The notes below the pieces were generated by a model. That model saw only the letters and a program-made list of their open reading frames with translations. It was not told the DNA's origin and did no database searches. Of a DNA stretch of 64,000 nucleotides, positions 53,551 through 64,000 are shown piece after piece; the stretch's first letter is position 1; each line of letters begins with the position of its first letter. The DNA comes from Agelas oroides (taxonomy: Eukaryota; Porifera; Demospongiae; Agelasida; Agelasidae), in the NCBI GenBank assembly GCA_949130485.1, contig OX422204.1:4092015-4156014 (forward strand), written 5' to 3'. The translations under genes were made by a program, and so were the position numbers.

Positions 53551-56500
53551 TCAACTCATCTTTTTTGAACCGGAACTGATCAATGCTGAAACCCTTGCAA
53601 GAGACTCCCGAGGAGTGCGAATGTAAAGCTGGTAGGCAGCGCTTTCCCATCGACCTAGCATTTTTATGGTGGCCTCACTTATACTACAGAGGCTGGCCGT
53701 CGTTGCAGCCCCAATTCTGAATGAATGACCTGCATAGGACTTCTTGTCCAAGCCTGCCTCCTCTAGGGCCGCTCTCACTCATGTAACGAAGCGATCCTTT
53801 GTTAACAGCCGCCCATCAGCAAATGTGAAGAGGAAGCCCTGCTTGTTCCCTCTTATGGCTAGGAAAGCCAGCATTGCTTCAATGGGACACAACTCATTGT
53901 AGGTCCTGCCCATTACAATATCTACCCCTTTTCGAAATGGGTCGGTCTTGGATGCCTTTAGCCTAAGTTTCATGAGTGTCGGATGTCCCGGGTCATCGAT
54001 GCTAACGTCAGAATATGTCAGATGAGCCCCCGGGTCATATGCTGACTCTGATGGCACGGTTATCTCCCCAGAACGCATAAAGCCAAAAAAGCAGACAAAC
54101 ACTGCACCCATAGCATCATGTTGTCTTGATTTCTGCTATCTTTCTCCCACACTGCTCTCATTTTTTGCATAATAACTGGGGTGATTGGGAGGCGGGGCCT
54201 AACCACTGGCTGCTTCTTGGCCTGCTGAGACTTAATACCCTTTATAACTCCCTCTAGCTTTGGCATTGACGAAATATGGGGGTCAGGCAGGCTATGAGCA
54301 ATCTGTAGGTGCCTGATGGCTGACAGGTAGCATTTGATTGATACATGAGATAGCCCTGCTTCTGCTAAGAATGGCACATACTGACATAGCTGATGTTCAC
54401 TGACTGGTAATACAGGAAAATTATATTGACTACAAAACTGAGAGTAACGGTTCTTAGCTGATGCATATGTGCACTGAGTGGAAGGGGCTAGGGAGTTTTG
54501 AAAGTAGAACTCCACAGCCTGGTCCAGGTGGCTGATGTCCAGTCGGGCTTTGCATGAGCAGATCAGGAGGTCTGCCAGCGACTGAGGTATGACTGTCGGT
54601 GCCGCTTTTGCCTGGGGATAATTGGAATGAAAATAATGCACATTGTCTCTTGAAAGTGCATCGGCTAGGTCATTCTCTATCCCCCTGATATGAGATGCAA
54701 CCAGTAGAAAATTGAACTTGGCCATGATAAACGCCAGGCATCTCATTAGGTGCATTGCGTCCTGATCTCTGCTCGTACCAGAGTTAACAATGGCTACAAC
54801 TGCTGCATTGTCGCATTGAATGCAAACCGATCTTCCTGACCATTCATGACCCCAAACTGCTGCCGCCATAACCACTGGGATGAGCTCCTTTACCATTATG
54901 TGGATTGCCTCCATGCCTGGGGGCCATCGGAATTGAAACCAGGAGCCGTTGCAATAGGCCCCACATCCCCAGGAGCCCGATGCATCTGATGTGACAATGA
55001 CCTGAGGGTTTTCTGTGTCCTGCCTAAATAGCATTGAGACGCCATTCCATGACTCTGCGAATCCCCACCACCGCTGAATATCTGACCGAGCTGATATATT
55101 AAGGCGGACAAAATTGTCCATGTGCTTAACGGCCATGGAGAGGTTGATCAGCCGACGAAGGAAGGTCCTCCCTTGCCTCACTGCCTTTGATGCATGGTTT
55201 AGAGTGCCAATTAGTGACAGCAAGTCTCGCTTTTTGCCTGCCTTTCTACCTCTCCACTCCTTTAGTAGGTCTTTCAGCCTTTTTAGCTTGTCTGCTGGTA
55301 GACGAATCTCTGATGCCACTGTGTCTAATTCCATGCCAAGGAAGGTAATAACTGTAGAGGGACCTTCGCATTCAATTGGGGTACCAGTGTCCTGGCATGC
55401 CTGCTTAATTGCCCTCAGGTTTGTGGCACATAGATCACTTGCGGGTGGGGCTACTGTAATGTAATTATCTAGGTAATGGAATATGAATTCCACACCTCTT
55501 TGTTGCACGATCCACTGCAGAGCATCTGCCACGGCAGAAAAGATGATAGGGGCAGACCGCAGTCCAAACGGTAGCACCTTATCTATATATAGCTCCCCTT
55601 TCCACTGTACCCCTAAAAGATAGCGGTCTGTCGGGTGTACAGGAATATTCCTAGCCTCGTTCCCAGGCTCTCCCCTCGCCCCGACGAAAAATAAAAACGG
55701 AGGGGGAGAGCCTGGGACCGATTCGCACGTGATATCGTGGCACGACGACTTTGCACTAACCATTAAATAACCTGAAACGTCACTCACGTGAAGACCGCGA
55801 AGGAGCCGCGAAGTACTCTCAGCTCAGGAGTTTGTTACTACAACTCGTTGATTGTTGTGTAGCTATGTTGGAGCTTTAAAATGTGGTTGTGAGTTTATTT
55901 TGTACGCCAGAGTGTAGCGCTAGCCAACTAAAGTCTTTCTTCATAGCCTCGTAGCAATTTTTTTTAAAGCGGAACATGGTAACAGTAAATAGGCAAAGCT
56001 TTTCCTACGTACTGGGTACTTCTCCGCCATCGCTGCTGTTTGACCCGTGCCGAAGTCTCACCGACGCAGTCACAGCTCACTTGTTTCAGTAGTATATCGT
56101 AGCTGTTCGAGTCAGCCAATCACGTGGCTGCATAATTGCGTCACGACTTTTGTAATTATTGCTGTGACGTCTACGTGCCGCGATATCACGTGCGAATCGG
56201 TCCCAGGCTCTCCCCCTCCGTTTTTATTTTTCGTTGGGGCGAGGGGAGAGCCTGGGAACAAGGCTAGAATATTCCTGTAAGCCTGCTTAATGTCAATTTT
56301 TGCCATTAGTGCCCCCTTTCCTAGCTTCAGAATGCAATCCACAATGCTGTCAATGGATACATATGACAGGCTACACATCTCTCTGCTAATACCGTCATTG
56401 ACGCTGGCTCCCTCAGGGGAAGAGAGGTCTACGATTAGTCTCCACTTTCCCGGTCTGTTCTTCTTGGGATTCTGTCATTTTCCACATTCTATCCATGCTG

Positions 56501-56810
56501 ATTTCGTGCAACAAGTACTCATCAACTGCATGTGAGTTCTCCTTAGCTGACAGCATGTTATTCCGGCTACTGGTCAGTTTGCTCGTAATGTGATCAAACC
56601 CAATGCGGAAGCCATTCTTCAGACCTGAGACAACATAATTGGCAAACTGCCTGTCTGGGTGTTTGCTGAGTGCTTCCTCCCATGCTGACACTCTCAGTGG
56701 AGTGGTAATTACATGCAGCTCATTAGGCAGAGACAATTGCTGAATTGGTCTGCATGAATCCAATGCTTGTAACTGGCTTAGACACACGTACCCATGGGAC
56801 AATGAATCTG
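53551..56810 (-). pseudogene. DIRS-like pol: RT, RNase H and tyrosine recombinase (copy D1)
   Basis: Minus strand, 5' to 3'. 56802-56413: pre-RT region (TTPLRVSAWEEALSKHPDRQ, GLKNGFRIGFDH). 56480-56276: RT start (NRPGKWRLIVDLSSPEGASV, ALMAKIDIKQAYRN). After a 615-bp MITE, 55642-54060: RT palm, RNase H (VIVTSDASGSWGCGAY, QCDNAAVVAIVN, ENDLADALSR) and the SAM-like N-terminus of the recombinase. 54111-53551: catalytic domain with FMRSGEI (first Arg), HSFRIGA (His, Arg) and GRWESAAYQLYIR (Trp, Tyr). Lesions: a frameshift near 56460, the MITE, the RT box LDNY in place of LDDY (G-to-A), a frameshift near 54100 and a TGA at 53779-53781. The tyrosine recombinase would integrate a circular intermediate. 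Confidence 0.88.
55652..56266. mobile_element. 615-bp TAGCCTCG-family MITE splitting the DIRS reverse transcriptase
   Basis: Ends TAGCCTCGTTCCCAGGCTCT and inverted TAGCCTTGTTCCCAGGCTCT, with about 75-bp arms. An arm-internal CGGTCCCAGGCTCTCC repeat is also inverted. The 9-bp duplication GAATATTCC lies at 55643-55651 and 56267-56275. Removing it rejoins AYRNI to PVHPTDRY in frame. Confidence 0.92.
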
Positions 56811-57099
56811 AAATAGTAATGAGTACAGAGATAATGCATGCCAGGCAGGTTGGGAATCACAAGCTCACAGCTGCCATGATTGACAACAAACACACAGAGA
56901 TCAATATGCATAAATAAGGATGGATGGATGGCTAGACTAGTCCTAACTAACGCTAGCTACGGAGGTTTCAGCAATCCCTGCAGGCCAACCAAGCCATGCT
57001 TCCCTCCCATCTACTGAGATGAGTCCAGGGGCTTGGGGCACTTTGAGACTGGATGGGGGCCTTTACAGCGGCTGCATATGTGGAGGAATTTGCATGAGC
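56811..57099. other. DIRS copy D1, gag-pol linker region
   Basis: No recognisable domain. By position this is the region between the ORF1 remnant and the pre-RT block of copy D1. Confidence 0.4.
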
Positions 57100-57600
57100 T
57101 GCCAAAGTTGCAATCCCCAGCTGCCTCTGCTGAGGCCTGACAGTCACCTCTACTGAGGCCTGACAGTCGCCTCTACTGCATCTGAGGCTAGCCCTCGCCG
57201 ACGGCCAGCCTCATGCTATCCGCCTCTGCTTGTGGGCTGACTTTTGACAATCTTTGCCCACCGGCCAGCATCATGTTTAACTGCCTCTGCTGAGGGCTGA
57301 CAGTCCCCTCTACTGCATCTGAGGCTAGCCCTTGCCGACGGCCAGCCTCATGCTATCCACCTCTGCTTGTGGGCTACCCAGACTTATCTCCCCTGTCGTC
57401 TGTACTTACTGACCGCCTGCCCCTTGTGTCTGAGGCTGGCCCTTGCCGACGGCCAGCCTCATGCTATCCGCCTCTGCTTGTGGGCTACCCAGACTTATCT
57501 CCCCTGTCGTCTGTACTTACTGACCGCCTGCCCCTTGTGTCTGAGGCTGGCCCTTGACGATGGCCAGCCTGTACCTCTGTCAGGTTGCTGCCCATTTTTT
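57100..57600. repeat. GC-rich tandem repeats, main period 111 bp
   Basis: Units starting cttg(c/a)cga(c/t)ggccagcct at 57331, 57442 and 57553 are exactly 111 bp apart. Partial, shuffled copies of the same words (gcctctgctgagg, tgaggctagccc) begin near 57115. It lies within the DIRS D1 5' half. Confidence 0.85.
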
Positions 57601-57968
57601 TTTTGAGGCTGGCCTTTATCATCAGCCCGCAGTTTAACTGCTGGTCCGCCCAGTGGTATTCTGCCTCTTTTGTGGGGAATCATTGTTCATAGCCCGCTGC
57701 TATCGCTGTTGTTGTTTGGGACCTGCCTACTCACAGCGTTATCACATCAGTATCCGCTACACACCAGTACGGACACCTTAGCCTGGACGGGGCCCTGATT
57801 GATGGTGCTACTAATGGGAATGGCCATCTTATAGTGTGGCTGTTTGAACCCAGCTAGCTGCTTAGAAAGCAGCCGGCCGCCGCCCCTCTCCCAACCCGCT
57901 GGCCATGCCATGTCACATTCCAAGAATGGAGTTTGGCCGCTGGGAGGGGTTGAGTGCAACCAACTGCT

Positions 57969-58181
57969 CTAGCACCTCCTACCTGAGCTAGGGGGTGGCG
58001 TCTTAGCTTTTCCCCTAGTGTCCAGTGGCCCCGTCTCCTTCGACGCTGCTAGTCGCTGGGACACTCCTTCAATTATGGCTTCCAAGGACGCCTTGTCCAG
58101 GGTCATGCTGGTGGTTCCCTTTGGAGACCCGGAGGCCTCTGTTGTTCCGGAGGAGCCCGCTCCCTTGGGCGCGTCTTCCAT
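57969..58181 (-). pseudogene. DIRS copy D1 ORF1 N-terminus
   Basis: 71 residues from MEDAPKGAGSSGTTEASGS with a short helix (LDKASLEAIIEGVSQRLA). Low-complexity acidic/Ser-rich beginnings with such a helix are usual for DIRS ORF1. It ends in a stop; the next 200 bp (57747-57959) carry another short frame of the same region. Confidence 0.5.
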
Positions 58182-58385
58182 GTCCAAAGTACTAGCTGAC
58201 TTGCCGACGAATGGAGAAACGAGAAGAGTGACCCAGGCTGCTGACTGACGGATAATTGAGCATGTGCTTACACTTGCTTAGGCCAACTGCGCATGCGTAC
58301 ATATATTGCCCTGGCGGCCAACCATTTTTCCATTCTGATGTCAGCTCCCCTGAGCCGCCAGGCATGCTGGACTTGCTCCTCTATG

Positions 58386-58433
58386 TTAACTCCGTTTAAC
58401 TCATAGTTAAACTCCATCTAACAGCTAACAAGG
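58386..58433. repeat. DIRS 5' terminal motif, copy D1
   Basis: TTAACTCCGTTTAACTCATA followed by GTTAAACTCCATC, a short inverted repeat around ATG. A closely related sequence in the same orientation is at 62476-62516 upstream of the second DIRS ORF1, so both probably mark 5' ends of minus-strand DIRS copies. Confidence 0.6.
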
Positions 58434-58439
58434 CAGGAT

Positions 58440-59233
58440 GGACTTCCACCATGGACAGACACACAGGTAATAGTAGGTGTTACTGAGCTAAAGAGCTCCC
58501 CACAAAACTTCAAATTTCTCTGCTGGTATAGACAAATAGTATCTCCAATCAATGCCGTTCCTTCACGAAATAGAAGCATACATATGCCCCTGTCTTGTAA
58601 ACAAATTCAGTAAAACTGTCATGCTCTCAGGTGCATTAAGGCATGACCACTGTGCTTAAAACTTTGAAGCAGTGTTAATCACAATGGATTTATACTATGA
58701 ACTTGATACTTGGTGAGTGCTTAATTGTCATCAAAGTAAATTATGGTATCATTTTTGGCCACACCCATACCCACCCTTTAAGCAAAGAGAAAAAAACGCT
58801 GTCAGAAAAACGGCAAAACCCAGAGCAGTTCCCTCTAGTGCTCTGTAAAATGCCTGGAGTTTTTGGACATAGTGATACACTGTACCTTAGAGTTAACTGC
58901 CCGTCTCCTCTTTTGAGGTACTTTGGGTTCAGGGAGTACAAGTATGTCACTGAGTGTGCTGCTTGCGGTGGTACTACCACAATGCGTAGAGCAAACAGAT
59001 TGGCCTGCAAAGTAAGGGTAGATATCCACTAATTAATAACACCACATTCAGAACATTAGTAGTGAGAAGTCAACACATCATATGAGAAGAACAATTTTAC
59101 CCGTGCATGTTGGTTGCTGTGTTACAGCTGTTACATACTTTTAAAGATTTGTGTAAGCAGAAGTGATGTTGACAAAAGCCAAAGAGAAAGAGAGAGAGAG
59201 AGAGAGAAAGTCTGCAGGAAAATCATTCATCTA
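58440..59233. other. no gene recognised
   Basis: An exon-like plus-strand open stretch near 58880-59010 (YKYVTECAACGGTTTMRRA, followed by GTAAGG) has two Cys and a donor-like end but no known family. A GA-rich simple repeat lies at 59185-59210. Confidence 0.35.
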
Positions 59234-59286
59234 ACTGGGAATCAAACTAGGAACAGGAGGTCCTGGGTTCGATCCCCAGCTCCCAA
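59234..59286 (+). repeat. tRNA-derived SINE tail with B box
   Basis: CTGGGTTCGATCCCCAG forms a perfect tRNA T-arm including the polymerase III B box GGTTCGATCC. The remaining cloverleaf is degenerate. Confidence 0.6.
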
Positions 59287-59399
59287 TTTTTCTGCACAAT
59301 TGTTTCTCTCCATAGTTCAACATTCTAATGCACCATACCTAAACAATGCAGCATAACACAGATAATTAAATGTAATACTTACTGCTTGCAGTAACTGGA

Positions 59400-59950
59400 G
59401 GACTGTCACTACTGCCAACAGAAGGGAGCACCAGTAGTGGTCAATGAGGTGATGTTCGATCGGAGGGATGGACTCAAGATGATGACGACGCAGCCAAGCA
59501 ACATATTCTTTGTCGTATATGTCATAACCTTCTTCATAATGTTTTATAAAGGTGGATTCAAGATTAGGGCTAGTCGAGGATTGTGTATCAGGTAGTGAGT
59601 GATGTGCTAATCTCTTCTGATCGTGTACATTCCTTCTGATTCGAATAAGTGGTGTTTGAAGGTGCAATTTGACGATCGGTAACCTCCCCAGGTTTCAGGG
59701 GGTACACTCCACACTTCTTAAAGCAATAACTTCTGTTGTGACCACTCTTCCTGGGTGTTCAGTTATATACTTCTTGCAGGCTTTGTAGTAATAGGTCTTG
59801 AGAGATTTGAAACCCTACATCTAACGGTTGCAGTATATGCGTCGTGTGGGCAGGCGGGCAGAGCATGTGGATGTCATTTCTTCGGGCCAGCTCGACCACA
59901 TCCACTGTGACGTGCGATGCATGACCATCAAGGATAAGTAAAACTCATGA
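59400..59950 (-). pseudogene. pogo/Tigger-like transposase C-terminal fragment
   Basis: The minus strand encodes LLILDGHASHVTVDVVELAR and HMLCPPAHTTHILQPLDVG, the second-Asp region and H-T-T-H-x-L-Q-P-L-D-V signature of DDE_1 transposases. The tail region HYEEGYDIYDKEYVAWLRRH follows in another frame. It lacks the N-terminal half. The fragment at 25812-26694 ends just before this region of the family, so the two could be complementary pieces of related copies. Confidence 0.75.
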
Positions 59951-60044
59951 CGGATTCCAGGTCTTTCCGAGTGCATGCCTTGCGGCTCTCCCACTGGGAT
60001 ATACTGTCTCTGTCCAACTTATATAGCGTTCTTTGTGCATGTTA

Positions 60045-60741
60045 TCAGTGTTCACTTTTTAATTCTGGCTCTAGGAGAATCTGGTCTTGGAAACTTGGCT
60101 GGGGGTGGCTTGCTTCTAGTGCAGAGGGCTTGTGGATGGGGGCCTCGGCATTCCATGCACACATGCGTATATTTGCAATGAGTGAAGCAGCATTTCTCCC
60201 CGTATCTGTTGTTAAACATATCTGTGATGGGAACTTGGAGGGCTTCGATGCTGTGCGAGCTGCGGGGTCGTGCTTAACTGGGGGGATGTCTGGAGCGAAT
60301 GCACATTCATTCGATGCATGGTGCTCACTCAGACAATAGCAGCATCTTGAAATCACCTTTGCTCTACCAGCAAATGTTTCGTTGTATAACGTGAAGTCCA
60401 CCTGCCCCCAATCTAATGACTTGGAGTATGCTGCTTTTCGACGACAGCACAAATCATACGTTACCTATGAATGACCTGTGAGCCCTCACTATGGTTTTTT
60501 GATAGGCCATCAATTCTGGCATCTTGTCAGGGAATTTTGATGCCAAGATTGCAACCATGGTTGAGTAGCATTCCACCCATAGGAGAATGTCTGTGACTGG
60601 TCCTCTGCGCTGCGGGCGACGCAGACTGTGGCAGCATCTCTGGTCTTCCTCCCGGGTTAACCAACCATCTGGCAGCAGTTCTGCCATATCCACGTATTCC
60701 AGATCCAGTATTTCTTCACTAGCTTGGGTGGTAAGGACCAT
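60045..60741 (-). pseudogene. DIRS-like ORF1 (gag) body, copy D2
   Basis: Two frames joined near 60453. MAELLPDGWLTREEDQRCCH, RRGPVTDILLWVECYSTMVA and PELMAYQKTIVRAHRSF are followed by YNETFAGRAKVISRCCYCLS and HHASNECAFAP, the conserved zinc knuckle (C-x2-C ... H ... C) of DIRS ORF1 proteins. The N-terminal segment is probably at 60751-61176 and 62319. No pol follows downstream; a pogo fragment adjoins instead. Confidence 0.8.
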
Positions 60742-61074
60742 GTTCGCAGGCTACCATTGATAGGTGCTACTGGAGGATTCACTGTCGTCATGGTGGGTGG
60801 GGTGGCTATCACCAATGTCAATGGAATTTGGGGGCAGGGGGGGTACTGAAGTAACCTCGGCTGGGAAAGTTGGGAAGGTTGCGATCGTATGGATGATGGT
60901 GGCAGCACTCCCATTCCTATATTGTGTAATTAAGCACTGAGGGTAAGTACATTTGCAATACCAACAGTCAGTAGTATAGGGTATAGGGCTGCTTACTGCC
61001 CGTGTTGTATAGGGTGGGTACACATATTCCTGGTTGTGCTGTATGCAGTGTGGGGTGGGTAGGTGTGCCTGGGC

Positions 61075-61800
61075 GGGCTTGCCTGTGGCAGCACTATGCA
61101 GGGGCAAGCATAACCATAGCCGCGCACTGTGCAGGGGCAAGCATGCCAGTGGTAGCACTATGCAGGGAGCAATCATACCCTATGCAAGAGCAAGCCCGCC
61201 AACGGCAGCACTTTGCAGGGGGCAAGCATGCCTGTGGCGGCACTATGCAGTGGCAAGCATGCCTGTGGCCGCACTATGCAAGGCAACCATGCATGCAAAC
61301 GATGGGATTTGCAGGGGCAAGCATGCCCAATGGCGGCACTATGCAAGAGCAAGTATGCCAATGGCAGCACTTTGCAGGAGCAAGCATGCCCGTGGCAGCG
61401 CCATACGCGGGGAAGCAAATTTACAACAGCACCATACAGGGGCAGACATACTCATGGCGGCACTATGCAAGAGCAAGTATGACAATGGCAGCACTTTGCA
61501 GGGGCAAGCATGCCCATGGCAGCACCATACGTACGCGGGGAAGCAAATTCACAACAGCGCCATACAGGGGCAGACATGCTCACGGCAGTACCAAGCGTGC
61601 CCCTGGCAGCACTATGCAGGGGCAAGCATGCCCAGGGCACCATTATGCGGGGGCAAGCATGCCCAGGGCACCGTTATGCGGGGGCAAGCATGCCCAGGGC
61701 ACCGTTATGTGGGGGCAAGCATGCCCAGGGCACCATTACGCAATGGAAAGCATAGCACCTGACAAGGGCAAACATGCGCTATGCAACGGCAAGCATGGCA
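61075..61800. repeat. minisatellite, about 31 bp period
   Basis: Units like ggcaagcatgcccagggcac recur at 61621, 61652, 61683 and 61714, exactly 31 bp apart. Looser copies (gcaggggcaagcatgcc, gcagcactatgc) extend from 61075. Open frames of 278 and 242 codons through it are by-products of the repeat. Confidence 0.9.
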
Positions 61801-62099
61801 ACCATGGTGGGGAAGTGGGGGGGGGGGGGCAGGTATGAGTGCACAAGTTATGTGCAAGCCTGTAGCAATGTGATGTATGGACAGGTATAATTAACCAGAA
61901 TATAATCTCCTGGGGCATACTTGTGGTGTATTGAGGCATGGTATCGATATTCAGACCTGGGGTGACGGCTCGAGATAGGCTAGTCGTGTACAATCGGCTC
62001 GTGATGTTGAAATTGTTTGGGCTTTTTGGGTTTTTTTTTTGTGTGTCTGATAGTCAATTGTCGGGACAACCGCTCGACTTTCCATGACTGCAACCTTAT

Positions 62100-62319
62100 A
62101 GATACACACGAACAAATACCATTGCCCAAGACTGCTGTGTCTTGACTATCCTGGGACTTACCAACGCCGCCTGCGTTTGAGATGGGGAGTGTACTTGCTG
62201 ATGGGTAGTGGAGGTCAGAGGAGCGACAAGTGCAACTTTTCGGCAACAAGTTGCTTGATTCAGGCTTGTTGGGCAGGAGTGAAGGACGGAGCGGCTTCCT
62301 GTTGTTCTTCGTCGGACAT
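62100..62319 (-). pseudogene. DIRS copy D2 ORF1 start
   Basis: ATG at 62319 gives MSDEEQQEAAPSFTPAQQA, then an in-frame TGA, then IKQLVAEKLHL. This is the short acidic N-terminus and helix seen at DIRS ORF1 starts. The 5' terminal motif lies 157 bp upstream. Confidence 0.5.
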
Positions 62320-62475
62320 TCTGAATGATTCGACCAGATCGGAGTGGATTGAGCGCTAACAAAAAGGTAGCCAACTGTGGTGCAAACTTCTTCACATGGC
62401 CTGGGTGCTTCCTGCGCATGCGTGACCTTCTAATAATTCCCACACCCCATCCAGCACTGGAGGGGGAACTCCTTC

Positions 62476-62516
62476 CATTAACTCCGTTTAATCTGTGGAT
62501 TAAACTCCATGCTGGG
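62476..62516. repeat. DIRS 5' terminal motif, copy D2
   Basis: TTAACTCCGTTTAATCTGTG then GATTAAACTCCATG, the counterpart of 58386-58433. Confidence 0.6.
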
Positions 62517-62519
62517 ACA

Positions 62520-63830
62520 ATATGGTAGAACTACGCACTGCAATATTTGGACTCAAACACCGCAAACAGCTGTCTCACACTGCCCACACTTCCAAGTCCA
62601 AAGTTCAGTTTTTGCGCAATAACTACAATCTTTGCAGCGAAGAAGTACACCCGCAAGTAGTACAGTATTCACCCTATACCTGCTGTGAGTTTTGTTATTT
62701 TATGCGCAAGTGACTGATAATACATACCCCCTGACTCATAATAGGAGCATCTACCTTACACTCATGTTCACTCAGCCACAACTGCTAAGCATACAGTGCT
62801 CCATGTAAAAAGTTGGGGGGAGGCCTAGGGGGGAGCGGTGAGCACAAAGCGTGAGGCACAGGCTCAGTCAAACCTTAACCTGGTCAAAGCATAGATAATA
62901 GAAGCATAGTATGCTCTATTATCTATGGTCAAAGTCATCTCAGCGTAGTTAAGGCCTGGATCGGTGAAATGCCATGCGCGCCGTACGTATCCATGGAAAT
63001 GATTGCACACGGCACGATCTGTCATATGATTGCGGTTAGTTCTACACGCGGCACTGTGATTTGTTTACGTTTGACTGTTGAGAAGGACTGGCTGTAGCGG
63101 TAGACTGATGAAGGCCGACGTTCGATGACATGTTACTAGATGCCCGAGACAGCTGTACGTGTGTTGTGGGTGTTTCGCAGGTAAACGTTCGTAGTACCAC
63201 GTGAAAAGGGTAGGGCGTGGCTACATATCCGCATGACTTCCAGAGAGACAGCCGCATAGAGTGCAGTGAATGAAAAAGTTGAACGAGGCGGAAATTATAT
63301 AGCTTGGTATTCTTTACCTTACCGACTGCATTCCAATGAATAGGCATCAAGGAGTTTGCCTACCGCGTAGATTGTGGAAATATTGTTCGTAAGCGTTGCT
63401 GTGACCGAAAGGATGCTCCAACTGTCCATCTCTTGAGGGCCTGTTTGCTTGGTAGAGCATCTTCCCAGAGGAATTTGCGTTATCTACCCGGTGAGGTTTA
63501 AGCTAGTTATAAATACATTCGAATGGTACTGTTAAGGTCACTCTAGCTACCCGGCATAATTTCCGCCTATCAGCTTCTGTGTTTGTTTTTGCTGGTGATG
63601 GCAGTCCCACCCATCTTTGTCACGTGACAGATATAACCTAATTAAGTGCGTGGGTGGAAGGGTAAATCTTTCAGTTTCATAATATTAACAAGTCATTATA
63701 GAAACACTGATGTGTGTATGAACCGTATTGAAGTACTGATGGAACACAAATACATGTGAAATAGCCTGACCCAGGCCTTAGCTACACTGAGATTGAGAAA
63801 TACGTGTGAGAAAGAAAGAGGGAGAAAAAT
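62520..63830. other. no gene recognised
   Basis: A short palindrome (catagataatagaagcatag...ctattatctatg) lies near 62889-62930. Open frames lack domains. Confidence 0.4.
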
Positions 63831-63903
63831 GACTCAGGGATGGACTTGAACCCGCAACCTGGCAAATGGCCTGCCATGCTCTAGCCTACTGAGCTACCGA
63901 GTC
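63831..63903 (-). repeat. tRNA-like SINE head
   Basis: The minus strand folds as a tRNA: GACTC acceptor pairs, D-stem GCTC/GAGC, anticodon stem TGGCA/TGCCA and a GGTTCAAGTCC B box. The anticodon loop GGCCATT lacks U33 and the T-stem is mismatched, so it is a tRNA-derived repeat rather than a working tRNA. Confidence 0.55.
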
Positions 63904-64000
63904 ATTCGGCAACCCAGTGGCTGAGTTCAAGTACTTAAGGCTGAGCTGCCTGCGATCCAGCCAAAGCGGATACCAAGCTGGCATGTTTGATGATAAGGGT

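Noticed and set aside
61002..61838. 278- and 242-codon open frames as genes
   Set aside because: They run through a 31-bp minisatellite; the repetitive translation is a by-product.
63831..63903. functional tRNA gene
   Set aside because: No U33, anticodon loop not usable and T-stem mismatched; it is a tRNA-derived repeat.

Overview
The window is animal (metazoan) nuclear DNA. It has GT-AG introns of tens to thousands of bases, two conserved animal housekeeping genes and a very dense load of eukaryotic transposable elements. The repertoire (Tc1/mariner, Mutator-like, pogo, hAT, DIRS, Penelope-like, LINEs with a 2A peptide, many short palindromic elements) fits an early-branching marine invertebrate, most likely a sponge. 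That assignment is inference; nothing in the sequence names the species.

Host genes. (1) A CASD1-like sialic acid O-acetyltransferase gene on the plus strand. One candidate exon lies at 11431-11539 and eight well supported exons run from 28801 to the stop at 40089; its 5' (SGNH-domain) exons are not recognised here. (2) A complete pyridoxine-5'-phosphate oxidase (PNPO) gene on the minus strand, 41319-42005, tail to tail with the first. (3) The 5' part of a probable secreted or membrane protein with an Ig-like ectodomain on the plus strand from 49305.

Mobile DNA. 1-11 kb holds LINE, Gypsy, Penelope-like and hAT relics and a 2.9-kb two-gene Tc1/mariner-like transposon (3040-5972). 12.0-24.6 kb is a four-layer nest. 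A LINE with a 2A peptide and PHD finger is split by a TAGTCTC-ended element (12645-23008, 9-bp target duplication). That is entered by a second copy of the two-gene Tc1/mariner-like element (12889-22931, TA duplication). That in turn is entered by a 7.05-kb Mutator-like element (14971-22020, 9-bp duplication). The innermost element carries one 13-exon gene whose conceptual product joins a B-box-like zinc finger, a full RecQ helicase, a MULE DDE transposase, a ULP1-type cysteine protease and a PHD finger. I regard this as the most unusual system in the window. The whole nest would lie in a 17-kb intron of the CASD1-like gene if the exon at 11431 is correctly assigned.

25-40 kb contains a broken pogo transposase, several small TA- or 9-bp-flanked MITEs, a 2.5-kb TTAA-flanked giant palindrome carrying two inverted copies of an 82-codon acidic ORF, and a textbook hammerhead ribozyme (33551-33610). 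45.5-48.9 kb is an apparently intact non-LTR retrotransposon with one 1,074-codon ORF, restriction-like endonuclease and poly(A) tail. 53.5-62.5 kb carries two degenerate DIRS-like tyrosine-recombinase retrotransposons, one split by a 615-bp MITE, plus minisatellites and a pogo fragment.

Coordinates of exons and element ends were read by eye from splice signals, reading frames and target-site duplications.
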